Assembly (NCBI GenBank): GCA_035574235.1
Contig: DATLZA010000063.1
Location: 1 to 36,021 of the forward strand
Direction of reading: 5' to 3'
Source of the DNA: Planctomycetota bacterium
Lineage (GTDB): Bacteria; Planctomycetota; MHYJ01; JACPRB01
DNA length: 36,021 nucleotides
The notes beneath the pieces are model-generated. The model was given only the letters and a program-made list of their open reading frames with translations, had not been told where the DNA came from and searched no databases. Shown piece by piece: positions 29,506 through 36,021 of this stretch. A program made the position numbers and the translations under genes. The first letter of the stretch is position 1; each line of letters starts with the position of its first letter.

Positions 29506-31949
29506 GGCCGCGCCTGGCGGAGACGGTCGTCCGGCGCCCGCGCGCGGTGCTCGCCGTCGCCTTCGGGGCGGCGATGGCCGCCTCGGGGCTCCTCGCGCGC
29601 CTGCGCGTCGATCCCGACCTCGAACACCTCCTGCCGAAGGACGATCCCACGCTGCGTCTCACACGCCATCTCCAGGGCGAGGCGCCCCCGAGCCGGACGC
29701 TTTTCATCATCCTGCGCGGCGACGATCCCGTGGAGCTCGAGGCGGCCGCGGCGCAGGCGTCCGCGGCCCTGCGCGGCTCGCCCTGGCTGGCCCGCGTGTG
29801 GGCCACAAGGCTCGAGCTGGCGGGGCCGCGCGCGGACTGGCACCGCCGCGCGCCGCTCTACGCGCTGCCCGGGGAAACGCTCGACGCTTTGGCGGACCGC
29901 CTGGCCGGGCCGGGCCGCCGCCGGGAACTCGAGGCCGCGCGCCGCCGGGTCGCGGAAGACCCCCTGGCCGGCCGTGAGCTCGTCCTTCGAGATCCCCTGG
30001 GAGTGCGCTGGATCTACGAGGAAGCGGCCGACCGCCTGGCGCGCCGTTTTCCGTTCCGGACGCGGCCGGGCTCGCCGTACTTCGTGATCGAAGATCCGCC
30101 TCTCGCCCTTCTTCGGGCGGTGGGGAAGCGGGATTCCTTCGACCTCTCCTTTTCGGACGCGCTTCTGTCCGACGTCGAAGGGCGCCTGAGCGGGGCGCTG
30201 GGGGCCCGGCCGGTCCGCGCGGAACTCGCCGGAGGGTACGTCAGCGCGCGCCACCACGCGGGGGCCATGCGGCGGGACATGCAGGTGCAGATCGCGGGGT
30301 CCGCGATCCTCGTGACGATATTTCTGACCCTTTTTTCGAGGAGCCTTCCCGGACCGATCCTCATGCTCCTGCCCGTGGGCTGGGCGCTCCTGGGGTCGCT
30401 GGCGCTCGGCGGAGCGCTCCTGGGCCCGCTGACGCCCCTGGCGATCAGCGCGGCCGCCATGCTCATCGCCCAGGGAATCGATTTCCCCGTCCACCTCCTC
30501 TCCCGCTTCCGCCAGGAGCGCATCGCGCGCGACCCCGCCGACGCGGCGGCGGAGGCCGCCGCCTCCCTGGGGCGTCCTTTCGTGGGCGCGGCGGCGACGA
30601 CGCTGGCGGCCTTTCTCCTGCTCCTGGCCAGCCGGTTCCCCGGATTCCGGCAGCTGGGCGTGCTTCTGGCGCTGGGCCTGGCGCTCTGCCTGGTGGCGTC
30701 GATGACGGTCTTTCCGGCCCTCCTCGTCCTGGCCGATCGCGCGGTTCGGCCGGCCGGCGGAGGCGCCTCCTGGATCGGTCGCTTCGCCGCCGCACTCCAA
30801 AACACGCGGGCCCGCCGGCCCCTGGCGATCCTGGCGGGGGTCCTGCTTCTTGGCGGATGGGGGATCTTCGCCGCGCGCGGGCTCCGCGTCGATCTCGATC
30901 TTCGGAATTCCATGCCGCCCGGGGATCCGGGACTGGCCGCCCTGGAGCGTCTCGAAAGGGACCTGGGAATGTCGTTTACTCCCGTCTTCGCCCTCGTGGA
31001 CGCCTCGATGTCTCCGGACGAACTCCGGTCCCGCGTCTCTTCGATCCGCGGGGCGGCCGCCGCGGACGGCCCGCAGGAGCTTTTTCCTTCTCCCGAAGGC
31101 CGGGAGAGGGCCGAACGTTTCCTCCGGACCACGCAGGGATGGATCGACGGCGCACTGCGCGATCTGGCGAGTCTGGGCTTCCGTCCCGCGCCGTTCCGGC
31201 CGGCGCTCGAGGAGTTGGAACGGACGCTCTCGGCGCCGCCGCCGGATCTTTCGACCCTCGACCGGCCGGAATTCGAAGCGCTCCGCCGGAGCGTCCTCTA
31301 TGAAGAGGGGGACCGCCGGTCCTGGGTCGTGACGCTTTTCCCGCGCCGGGCGCTCTGGGATCCCGGCGTCCGCGCCGAGTTCGACCGCGAAGCGCGGGCG
31401 GCGCTGGGGGAGACGGTTCGGCTTTACGGGGCGTTCCATCTGCCCGACCACTACGCGCGGGCGCTGTCCGGAGATTTGGTCCGAATCACTCTGGCCACGG
31501 CGGCGGCGGTGGCGATTCTCACGATTCTTTCCGTCGGCGCGATCCGCGACGGCCTGGCGGCGCTCCTTCCGGCCGCGGGAGCCGTGGGAGCGGCGCTCGG
31601 CGTGTGCGCCCTTTCCCATGGGGCGCTCACCCTGATGAACATGGTGGCGGTCCCGATCGCGCTCGGCATCGGCGTGGACGCGGGGATCCATTACGTCTGC
31701 CGCCTTCGCGAGCGGCCGGACCGGGACGCGGCGGCCGCGCTGGCCGACGTCGCGCCCGGCCTGTGGGGCGCGGCGGGAACGACGCTGCTGGGGTTCGGCT
31801 CGATCGCCTTTTCGGACACGCCCGGTCTGGCGTCCCTGGGGCTCCTCGTCTGCGCCGGCATGGCCGTCTCCCTGACGGTCGCGATCTTCCTCCTCCCGCC
31901 GCTCTTGCGCCGAAGGCTTGACGCGGCGGCTTCGGGGGGACGACAATAG
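29502..31949 (+). CDS. MMPL/RND-family lipid exporter
   Basis: 815 aa from a GTG overlapping the previous stop. Typical RND layout with two halves: a first helix (about 14-32), a periplasmic loop, five helices (about 262-415), a helix at about 441-458, a second loop, and five helices (about 660-806). The MMPL hallmarks are present: AQGIDFPVHLLSRFRQE in the first membrane block and GIGVDAGIHYVCRLRE in the second (Asp residues for proton coupling). RND exporters of this type move lipids such as mycolates, aryl-polyenes or hopanoids out of the inner membrane. Flanked by two lipoprotein genes and a LolA-like gene, so outward lipid traffic is the natural reading. Confidence 0.9.
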   Translation: MRPRLAETVVRRPRAVLAVAFGAAMAASGLLARLRVDPDLEHLLPKDDPTLRLTRHLQGEAPPSRTLFIILRGDDPVELEAAAAQASAALRGSPWLARVWATRLELAGPRADWHRRAPLYALPGETLDALADRLAGPGRRRELEAARRRVAEDPLAGRELVLRDPLGVRWIYEEAADRLARRFPFRTRPGSPYFVIEDPPLALLRAVGKRDSFDLSFSDALLSDVEGRLSGALGARPVRAELAGGYVSARHHAGAMRRDMQVQIAGSAILVTIFLTLFSRSLPGPILMLLPVGWALLGSLALGGALLGPLTPLAISAAAMLIAQGIDFPVHLLSRFRQERIARDPADAAAEAAASLGRPFVGAAATTLAAFLLLLASRFPGFRQLGVLLALGLALCLVASMTVFPALLVLADRAVRPAGGGASWIGRFAAALQNTRARRPLAILAGVLLLGGWGIFAARGLRVDLDLRNSMPPGDPGLAALERLERDLGMSFTPVFALVDASMSPDELRSRVSSIRGAAAADGPQELFPSPEGRERAERFLRTTQGWIDGALRDLASLGFRPAPFRPALEELERTLSAPPPDLSTLDRPEFEALRRSVLYEEGDRRSWVVTLFPRRALWDPGVRAEFDREARAALGETVRLYGAFHLPDHYARALSGDLVRITLATAAAVAILTILSVGAIRDGLAALLPAAGAVGAALGVCALSHGALTLMNMVAVPIALGIGVDAGIHYVCRLRERPDRDAAAALADVAPGLWGAAGTTLLGFGSIAFSDTPGLASLGLLVCAGMAVSLTVAIFLLPPLLRRRLDAAASGGRQ

Positions 31950-31953
31950 CCGC

Positions 31954-32373
31954 ATGAGAAACCTCAGAACGGCGGCCTTCGGTCTCCTGGCCCTCGCGGC
32001 GGCGGGATGCGCCACCCGCTCCGAGATCCGCAGCCTTCCCATGGACGCGGGTGTGGCCCGGACCTACGACAAGCCCTTCGATCGCGTGCGCATGGCCTGC
32101 CGGGACGCCCTCGGGGAGCTGGCGTTCAACATCAAGGAAGGCGAGAAGGACACGGGCTTCATCGATGAGACGCATTATCGGATCATCGGCACGCAGGGAC
32201 TGGCGGCCGGGACGATGGGTCGGATCGCGCGGATCATGATCGAAAACCAGAAAAGCCAGTGCGCCGTCTGGGTCGTGGTGCGGAGCAAGGTGGAAAGCCG
32301 CGAGGCCGAGCCGGCCGATCAGGCGATCGCGGAGGATCTGCACAAACGGATCGCCGCGCGGCTTGCGAAATGA
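31954..32373 (+). CDS. Small outer-membrane-type lipoprotein
   Basis: 139 aa. Signal MRNLRTAAFGLLALAAAGC with lipobox AAGC (Cys19). The mature part is a compact alpha/beta domain (RTYDKPFDRVRMACRDAL, then DTGFIDETHYRIIGT and CAVWVVVRSKVE), like the small DUF3568-type lipoprotein folds. The longer reading frame upstream, from 31918, is a shadow of the exporter end. The start lies 5 nt after the exporter stop and the gene overlaps the next one by four bases (ATGA). It may be a periplasmic or outer-membrane accessory of the exporter; specific function unknown. Confidence 0.75.
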   Translation: MRNLRTAAFGLLALAAAGCATRSEIRSLPMDAGVARTYDKPFDRVRMACRDALGELAFNIKEGEKDTGFIDETHYRIIGTQGLAAGTMGRIARIMIENQKSQCAVWVVVRSKVESREAEPADQAIAEDLHKRIAARLAK

Positions 32374-33038
32374 TCGCTCCGATGCTCGCCGCCCTTCTGG
32401 CGGCGCCTCAGGAGGACGCCGCCGCGCGGGAGGCGCTCGCCCGGCTGGCGGGACGCCTGAAGGAGGCGCGGACCCTTTCGGCCCGCGTGATCCAGGAGCG
32501 CCGGACCGCGCTCCTCGAGGAGCCGCTCCGGTCGTCCGGCACGCTCTATTACCGCCGCGAGCCGGCGCGGCTGGTCCTCGTGCTCTCCGATCCCCGGTCC
32601 ACGATCGTCCACCTCGACCGCTCGTCCTACCAGGTCTACCGGCCCGACGAAAAGCGCCTGGAACGCTTCGACTTCGAGGATCCCGGAATGGCGCCGCGCC
32701 TCCTGGCGGCCTTCGAACCGCGGTCCGAGGAGATCGGGAAGGCCTTCCTCGTGCGCCGCGGCGAGGCCGGGCCGGGCGAGACGGAGATCCTCCTTGAGCC
32801 GCGCGACGAGAAGCTCGCGCGGCGGGTCCGCCGCCTGGCGCTGCGCACGGACGCCGAGGGAGGACTCCGCCGGATCGTCTTCACCGACCCGGAGGGAGAC
32901 GAGGTCTCCTTCGCGCTCTCCGAGGTCCGGGTCAATCCCGAGCTGCCCGCGGACGTCTTCGAGCTTCGCGTTCCCCCGGACACCCGGATCCTCCGGCATG
33001 CGGTCCCGGCGGAGAAGGACGCCGCCCGACCGCGCTAA
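32370..33038 (+). CDS. LolA-like periplasmic lipid/lipoprotein carrier
   Basis: 222 aa from the ATG overlapping the previous stop. A short signal (MIAPMLAALLAAPQ) leads to LolA-type beta sequence: a helix (ALARLAGRLKEARTLSARV), the strand pair SSGTLYYRREPARLVLVLSDP and STIVHLDRSSYQVYRPDEKRL, and a C-terminal set of strands with VNPELPADVFELRVPPD, the usual end of LolA-type domains ('xLxPxxFxFxxPxG'). LolA ferries lipoproteins across the periplasm; versions inside aryl-polyene and related clusters are thought to carry the lipid pigment instead. Genomic slot and fold agree; substrate is inferred. Confidence 0.85.
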   Translation: MIAPMLAALLAAPQEDAAAREALARLAGRLKEARTLSARVIQERRTALLEEPLRSSGTLYYRREPARLVLVLSDPRSTIVHLDRSSYQVYRPDEKRLERFDFEDPGMAPRLLAAFEPRSEEIGKAFLVRRGEAGPGETEILLEPRDEKLARRVRRLALRTDAEGGLRRIVFTDPEGDEVSFALSEVRVNPELPADVFELRVPPDTRILRHAVPAEKDAARPR

Positions 33039-33041
33039 TCC

Positions 33042-33070
33042 TTGATTCTCCGCCCGGCCGGCGGTTTACT
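33042..33070 (+). promoter_or_regulatory. Internal promoter before the ACP gene
   Basis: TTGATT (33042-33047), 17-bp spacer, TTTACT (33065-33070), starting a transcript at about 33077 with a roughly 37-nt leader, unlike the leaderless promoters elsewhere. The leader contains CCCCTGCGGGG (33090-33100), a short hairpin without a T-run. Confidence 0.45.
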
Positions 33071-33113
33071 TGGGCACCTGAAGTCTCCGCCCCTGCGGGG
33101 AAATTTCGCGATC

Positions 33114-33389
33114 ATGACCCAGGACGACGCCGAGCTTCGAGTTCGCATCAAGGCGCTCCTCGTCCAGTGCGCGCGCCTGAAGGTCGCGCCCTCGGACATC
33201 GGCGACGACCAGCCGCTGTTCGACCCGGAGAAAGGTCTGGGCCTGGACTCGATCGACGTCCTGGAATTCGTCGTCCATCTGGAACGCTCGTTCGGCGTGA
33301 CGATCCCCGACCGGGAGACCGGCCAGCGGGTGCTCCGTTCCGTCTCCACGATCGCCGAGTTCGTCCGATCGAACGGCCGCGCGCCGTGA
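33114..33389 (+). CDS. Acyl carrier protein
   Basis: 91 aa from the ATG at 33114 (an earlier in-frame start reads through promoter sequence). Acidic four-helix carrier fold with the phosphopantetheine Ser46 in GLGLDSIDVLEFV; the helix after it (LERSFGVTIPD) and the closing helix (STIAEFVRS) are typical. It carries the growing chain on a thioester and is the expected substrate of the phosphopantetheinyl transferase at 24998. Overlaps the acyltransferase by four bases (GTGA). The pairing with a dedicated AMP ligase, dehydratase and two ketosynthases marks it as pathway-specific and not the primary AcpP. Confidence 0.93.
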   Translation: MTQDDAELRVRIKALLVQCARLKVAPSDIGDDQPLFDPEKGLGLDSIDVLEFVVHLERSFGVTIPDRETGQRVLRSVSTIAEFVRSNGRAP

Positions 33390-34312
33390 GGAACGAGGCC
33401 CTCTGGAGGCACAGCCGCCACTGGCTGAACGTCCGGCCGGTCTACGCCTTCGGCCGGTGGGTGCTGGAGAACTTTCCCCTCTTCGTGGGCTACGGAATCA
33501 CCTGGGGCGTCACGGAGACGGCCTACCGCTTCAGCCCCGAACAGCGCCGAGGACTCACGGGCAACGTCCGCCGCGTGCTCCAGGCCACGCGCCCCGGGCT
33601 TTCCCCGGAGGCCCTCGAGCGCCTCGTGGGCGCGCTCGTGCACCGGATATTTCTCAACCGGGGCGTCTGGTTCGCGGACCTCTCCGTCATGGCCGGCCGG
33701 CGGCGCCTCGAAGACCTCTTCCACTTCGAGCTCGAGGGCAACTGGGAGGCCCTTTCCCGCGCGCGGGCGGCCGGACGCGGGGCGATCCTCGCCTCCGCGC
33801 ATCTCGGAAATTGGCACGCCGGAAGCGTCATCGTCGCGCGCCACGGGATCCCCGTGCGGGCGGTCATGTACCACAATCACGCCAGCGACTCGATGGACCG
33901 CGGAGTCGCCCGGCGCGGCGGCGTCCGGCAGACCTTCGTGGAACCGGACCCGATCGCCATGATCGAAGTCGTCCGCGCGCTCCGCGGCGGCGAGATCGTC
34001 GCGATGCTCGCCGACAAGCCGTGGGACAGCCGTTCGGTCCCCGTTCCCTTCTTCGGGCGGCCCAGCCGGTTCCCGGTCGGTCCGGTGCGGATCGCGCGTC
34101 TGGCGGAGGTCCCGATCTTTCCGGCCTTCTGTCTCTGGGATCGCCCGCGCCGGTACCGCGCGGTGCTCTGCGATCCGATCGAAGTCCGCGGCGGCGACCC
34201 CGAGGCCGCCGAGCGCGGGGCGCTCGAGGCGTTCGCGCGCGTCCTGGAGCGGTTCGTCGCGAGCCACCTGCCTGTCTGGTTCAACTTCACGCCCGCCTGG
34301 GAGGATCCATGA
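33386..34312 (+). CDS. LpxL/HtrB-like acyltransferase with unusual HX4H motif
   Basis: 308 aa from GTG (GTGA overlap with the ACP gene). Lipid A acyltransferase-type fold: hydrophobic N-terminal helix (about 20-42), AILASAHLGNWHAGSVI (133-149) in the place of the HX4D/E active-site motif, then LADKPWDSRSVPVPFFG (about 212-228) and the FPVG ... FPAFCLWD region. LpxL-type enzymes transfer acyl chains from ACP onto a lipid. Here the acidic partner of His139 is replaced by His144, which would change the catalytic dyad. Beside the ACP and exporter it is best placed to attach the finished chain to a lipid anchor. A non-standard or altered mechanism is inferred. Confidence 0.83.
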   Translation: MRNEALWRHSRHWLNVRPVYAFGRWVLENFPLFVGYGITWGVTETAYRFSPEQRRGLTGNVRRVLQATRPGLSPEALERLVGALVHRIFLNRGVWFADLSVMAGRRRLEDLFHFELEGNWEALSRARAAGRGAILASAHLGNWHAGSVIVARHGIPVRAVMYHNHASDSMDRGVARRGGVRQTFVEPDPIAMIEVVRALRGGEIVAMLADKPWDSRSVPVPFFGRPSRFPVGPVRIARLAEVPIFPAFCLWDRPRRYRAVLCDPIEVRGGDPEAAERGALEAFARVLERFVASHLPVWFNFTPAWEDP

Positions 34313-35541
34313 CGCCTCCGCGGCGCGTCGTCGTCACCGGCTTGGCCTACGTCACGGCGCTCGGGTTCAATCACGAGGATCACGAACCGGCGCTCCGTGG
34401 GGGACGATCCAGCGCCCGTCCGATCTCGCGCTTCGACACGTCCGGATTCCGCACGCGCCTGGGGGCGCAGGTGGACGAGGCGCGGCTCGAGGAGCGCCTT
34501 CGCGACGCGGGCCTCCCCGCCCGCCGCCGGAGGCTGGCGCTCGAGACGCGGATGCTGGCGTGGGCGGTCGCGGCGGCCCTCGAGGATGCCGGCATGGGCC
34601 GGGCGGGCCCGCCCCTTCCGCTCGTGGTCGGAACCACCCTCGAGGGCTTCGCCCAGGGGGAGCTCTGGCACGCCGAGCGGCGGCTCGATCCGACGCGGGC
34701 GCGGCCCGGTCGCCTGCGGGAAGTCCTCTCGGGCGGGCAACTGGCGGCGGTCGTGGACCTCCTGGGGCGGCCGCTGGAGGCGCAGGTCGTCTCGAACGCC
34801 TGCGCCACGGGCGTGAGCGCGATCGGCCGGCTCTTCCGGAGGATCCGCTCGGGCGCCGCCGAGGCGGGGCTGGCCGGCGGCTACGACGTCCTGGGACGTT
34901 TCATCCACCTGGGGTTCGACTCCCTGGGGGCGCTGACGGCCGACCGGTGCGCCCCCTTCGACCGGACCCGCTCGGGATTTTTCATCGGCGACGGCGCGGC
35001 GATCCTCGTCCTGGAATCCCTCGACTCCGCGCGGCGCCGCCGCGCGCGCGTGCGCGGCGAGATTCTCGGCTGCGGGGAATCGGCCGAAGCGCACCATCCC
35101 GCGCACCCCCGGCCCGACGGCGCCGGCATCGCCCGCGCCATCGCGCGCGCCCTGGAGTCGGCCGGGATCCGGCCCGAGGACGTCGATTACATCAACGCGC
35201 ACGGAACGGGCACGCCGGCCAACGACGTCGCCGAGGCGCGGGGAATTCTCCGGGCGTTCGGGGAAGAGGCGGGACGACGCGTTCCCGTCAGCTCCACGAA
35301 GGCTCTGGTGGGGCACACGCTCGGAGCCGCGGGGGCGGTCGAGCAGTGCTTCTCGCTCCTGGCCCTGGAGCGCGGATTCCTCCCGCCGCAGGCCCACCTG
35401 CGGGAACCCGATCCGGGGTGTCCTCTCAACCTCGTGCGCGATCCGGCCGCCGGCCGCCCCCGCATCGCGCTCAACCATGCGTTCGGGTTCGGAGGAGCCA
35501 ACGGGGTGCTTGTCGCGCGCCGCTGGGAGGAGGAGGCGTGA
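34309..35541 (+). CDS. Beta-ketoacyl synthase (FabF-like) with intact triad
   Basis: 410 aa. Thiolase-fold condensing enzyme: RRVVVTGLAYVTALG at the N-terminus, active-site Cys165 in VSNACATGVSAIG, His298 in NAHGTGTPANDVAEA, Lys331 and His336 in SSTKALVGHTLGAAGA, and the C-terminal NHAFGFGGANGVLV. The Cys-His-His triad is complete, so it can extend the ACP-bound chain with malonyl units. The overlap with the acyltransferase (ATGA) and with the following KS-like gene (GTGA) suggests a KS/partner heterodimer. Secure family; chain length not known. Confidence 0.93.
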   Translation: MTPPRRVVVTGLAYVTALGFNHEDHEPALRGGRSSARPISRFDTSGFRTRLGAQVDEARLEERLRDAGLPARRRRLALETRMLAWAVAAALEDAGMGRAGPPLPLVVGTTLEGFAQGELWHAERRLDPTRARPGRLREVLSGGQLAAVVDLLGRPLEAQVVSNACATGVSAIGRLFRRIRSGAAEAGLAGGYDVLGRFIHLGFDSLGALTADRCAPFDRTRSGFFIGDGAAILVLESLDSARRRRARVRGEILGCGESAEAHHPAHPRPDGAGIARAIARALESAGIRPEDVDYINAHGTGTPANDVAEARGILRAFGEEAGRRVPVSSTKALVGHTLGAAGAVEQCFSLLALERGFLPPQAHLREPDPGCPLNLVRDPAAGRPRIALNHAFGFGGANGVLVARRWEEEA

Positions 35542-36021
35542 AGGGCCCCGCCGGAATCGTATCCGCGTCGCTCTCCTTTTGGGAAGGCCCGGTTCCGGCG
35601 GATCTCGAGGCGCGCCTGCCTCAGCCCAACAGCCTTCGGCGCGGGGGGGATGCGGCCCGCGCGGCCGTGGCGGCCGCGGCGGACGCCTTCCGCGCCGCCG
35701 GGGTGCGCGTCTCCGAACGCACGGGGGCGTACGTCGGCCAGCAGCAGATCCCCTTGGCTTACTGCGCCGAGTTCCTGGAGCAGTCCTACCGGGAAGGCCC
35801 CCGATTCGCCAGCCCCCTTCTTTTTTCCGAGTCCGTGGCCAACAACGCCGCCACGCACCTCTCGCTCACCTTCGGCATGACGGGACCGCTTCAGACCTTC
35901 ATCGGGAGCCGCGCCGCCGGCCTTCAGGCGCTGGCCGCGGCGGCCGAGGACCTCGCCGAGGGCATCGTGGACGCCGCGCTCGTCGTGGTCCTGAGCTTCT
36001 CCCACGAACTGACGGGCGCGG
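35538..36021 (+). CDS. Ketosynthase-like chain-length-factor-type protein, N-terminal part (runs off the window end)
   Basis: 161 residues seen from the GTG at 35538, no stop before the end. The fold is ketosynthase-like: AGIVSASLSFWEGPV at the start, ESVANNAATHLSLTFGMTGP (98-117), and the nucleophile-elbow region TFIGSRAAGLQAL (120-132), which aligns to the 'xACASGLxAI' of true ketosynthases but puts Arg125 where Cys belongs. It is therefore probably a non-condensing partner (chain-length-factor type) of the intact KS encoded just before it with a four-base overlap. The His residues lie outside the window. Part of the same transcript as the cluster. Confidence 0.8.
   Translation, partial: MKGPAGIVSASLSFWEGPVPADLEARLPQPNSLRRGGDAARAAVAAAADAFRAAGVRVSERTGAYVGQQQIPLAYCAEFLEQSYREGPRFASPLLFSESVANNAATHLSLTFGMTGPLQTFIGSRAAGLQALAAAAEDLAEGIVDAALVVVLSFSHELTGA

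Noticed and set aside
28710-32042. Very long minus-strand open frame of about 1110 codons opposite the exporter and lipoprotein genes
   Set aside because: Arg/Pro/Gly-rich translation with no domain; it mirrors the GC-rich third positions of the real plus-strand genes, which have recognisable families and coupled starts.
33090-33100. CCCCTGCGGGG hairpin before the ACP gene as a terminator
   Set aside because: Stem of four pairs with no T-run after it, and it lies in the leader of an internal promoter.
1-36021. CRISPR arrays, tRNA or rRNA genes, riboswitches
   Set aside because: No regularly spaced repeats, no cloverleaf-like or rRNA-like stretch and no conserved riboswitch core noticed; gaps between genes are all below about 170 bp.

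Overview
Very GC-rich bacterial chromosome (by eye about two thirds G+C or more), densely coded on both strands, with no rRNA, tRNA, CRISPR array or insertion sequence visible. LolA, several lipoproteins, an LpxL-type acyltransferase, an AsmA-like protein and PilM/GspL-type parts imply a double-membrane organism. The zinc-ribbon/transmembrane/'WLVVGPF' giant protein, the DEAGYGP-type RNase HII relative and the two-domain ThyX remind me of Planctomycetota; this placement is an impression from gene content, not a computed phylogeny.

Layout. 1-158: start of an aldehyde dehydrogenase gene (minus), divergent from a wax-synthase-like MBOAT protein and a small membrane protein (235-1492). 1500-4516 (minus): dapF, a PilM-PilN/GspL-like protein and a GspM/PilO-like protein. 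4581-8051 (plus): RNase HII-like protein with altered catalytic residues, WYL regulator, tandem ThyX. 8061-12071 (minus): 1034-aa zinc-ribbon membrane protein and an archaemetzincin. 12170-14406 (plus): NHL-repeat secreted protein and a cysteine-rich protein. 14390-16835 (minus): a 44-aa small ORF, pyruvate kinase and an exported MBL-fold hydrolase. 16919-19584 (plus): MocA-type oxidoreductase and class III aminotransferase. 19581-21632 (minus): DUF2062/AsmA-like fusion. 21769-24153 (plus): halogenase-type flavoprotein and a ferritin-like diiron protein. 24251-24924: Phd/VapC toxin-antitoxin pair.

24998-36021 (plus, running off the end) is the most interesting part: an almost seamless gene string encoding a phosphopantetheinyl transferase, acyl-AMP ligase, halogenase-type flavoprotein, FabZ-like dehydratase, lipoprotein, MMPL/RND exporter, second lipoprotein, LolA-like carrier, acyl carrier protein, LpxL-like acyltransferase, a ketosynthase with an intact catalytic triad and a chain-length-factor-like partner whose active-site Cys is replaced by Arg. 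This is the parts list of aryl-polyene/xanthomonadin/flexirubin-type outer-membrane pigment clusters. The likely logic is: a starter acid is activated and loaded on the ACP, extended by the KS/KS-like pair and dehydrated, oxidised or halogenated by the flavoprotein, then transferred to a lipid and moved to the outer membrane. No ketoreductase, thioesterase or ammonia-lyase is seen before the window ends.

Transcription signals are unusually readable. Many genes have a -10 hexamer ending only 6-12 nt before the start codon, implying widespread leaderless mRNAs, and two divergent pairs (about 188-194 and 4544-4553) appear to share one palindromic -35 box.
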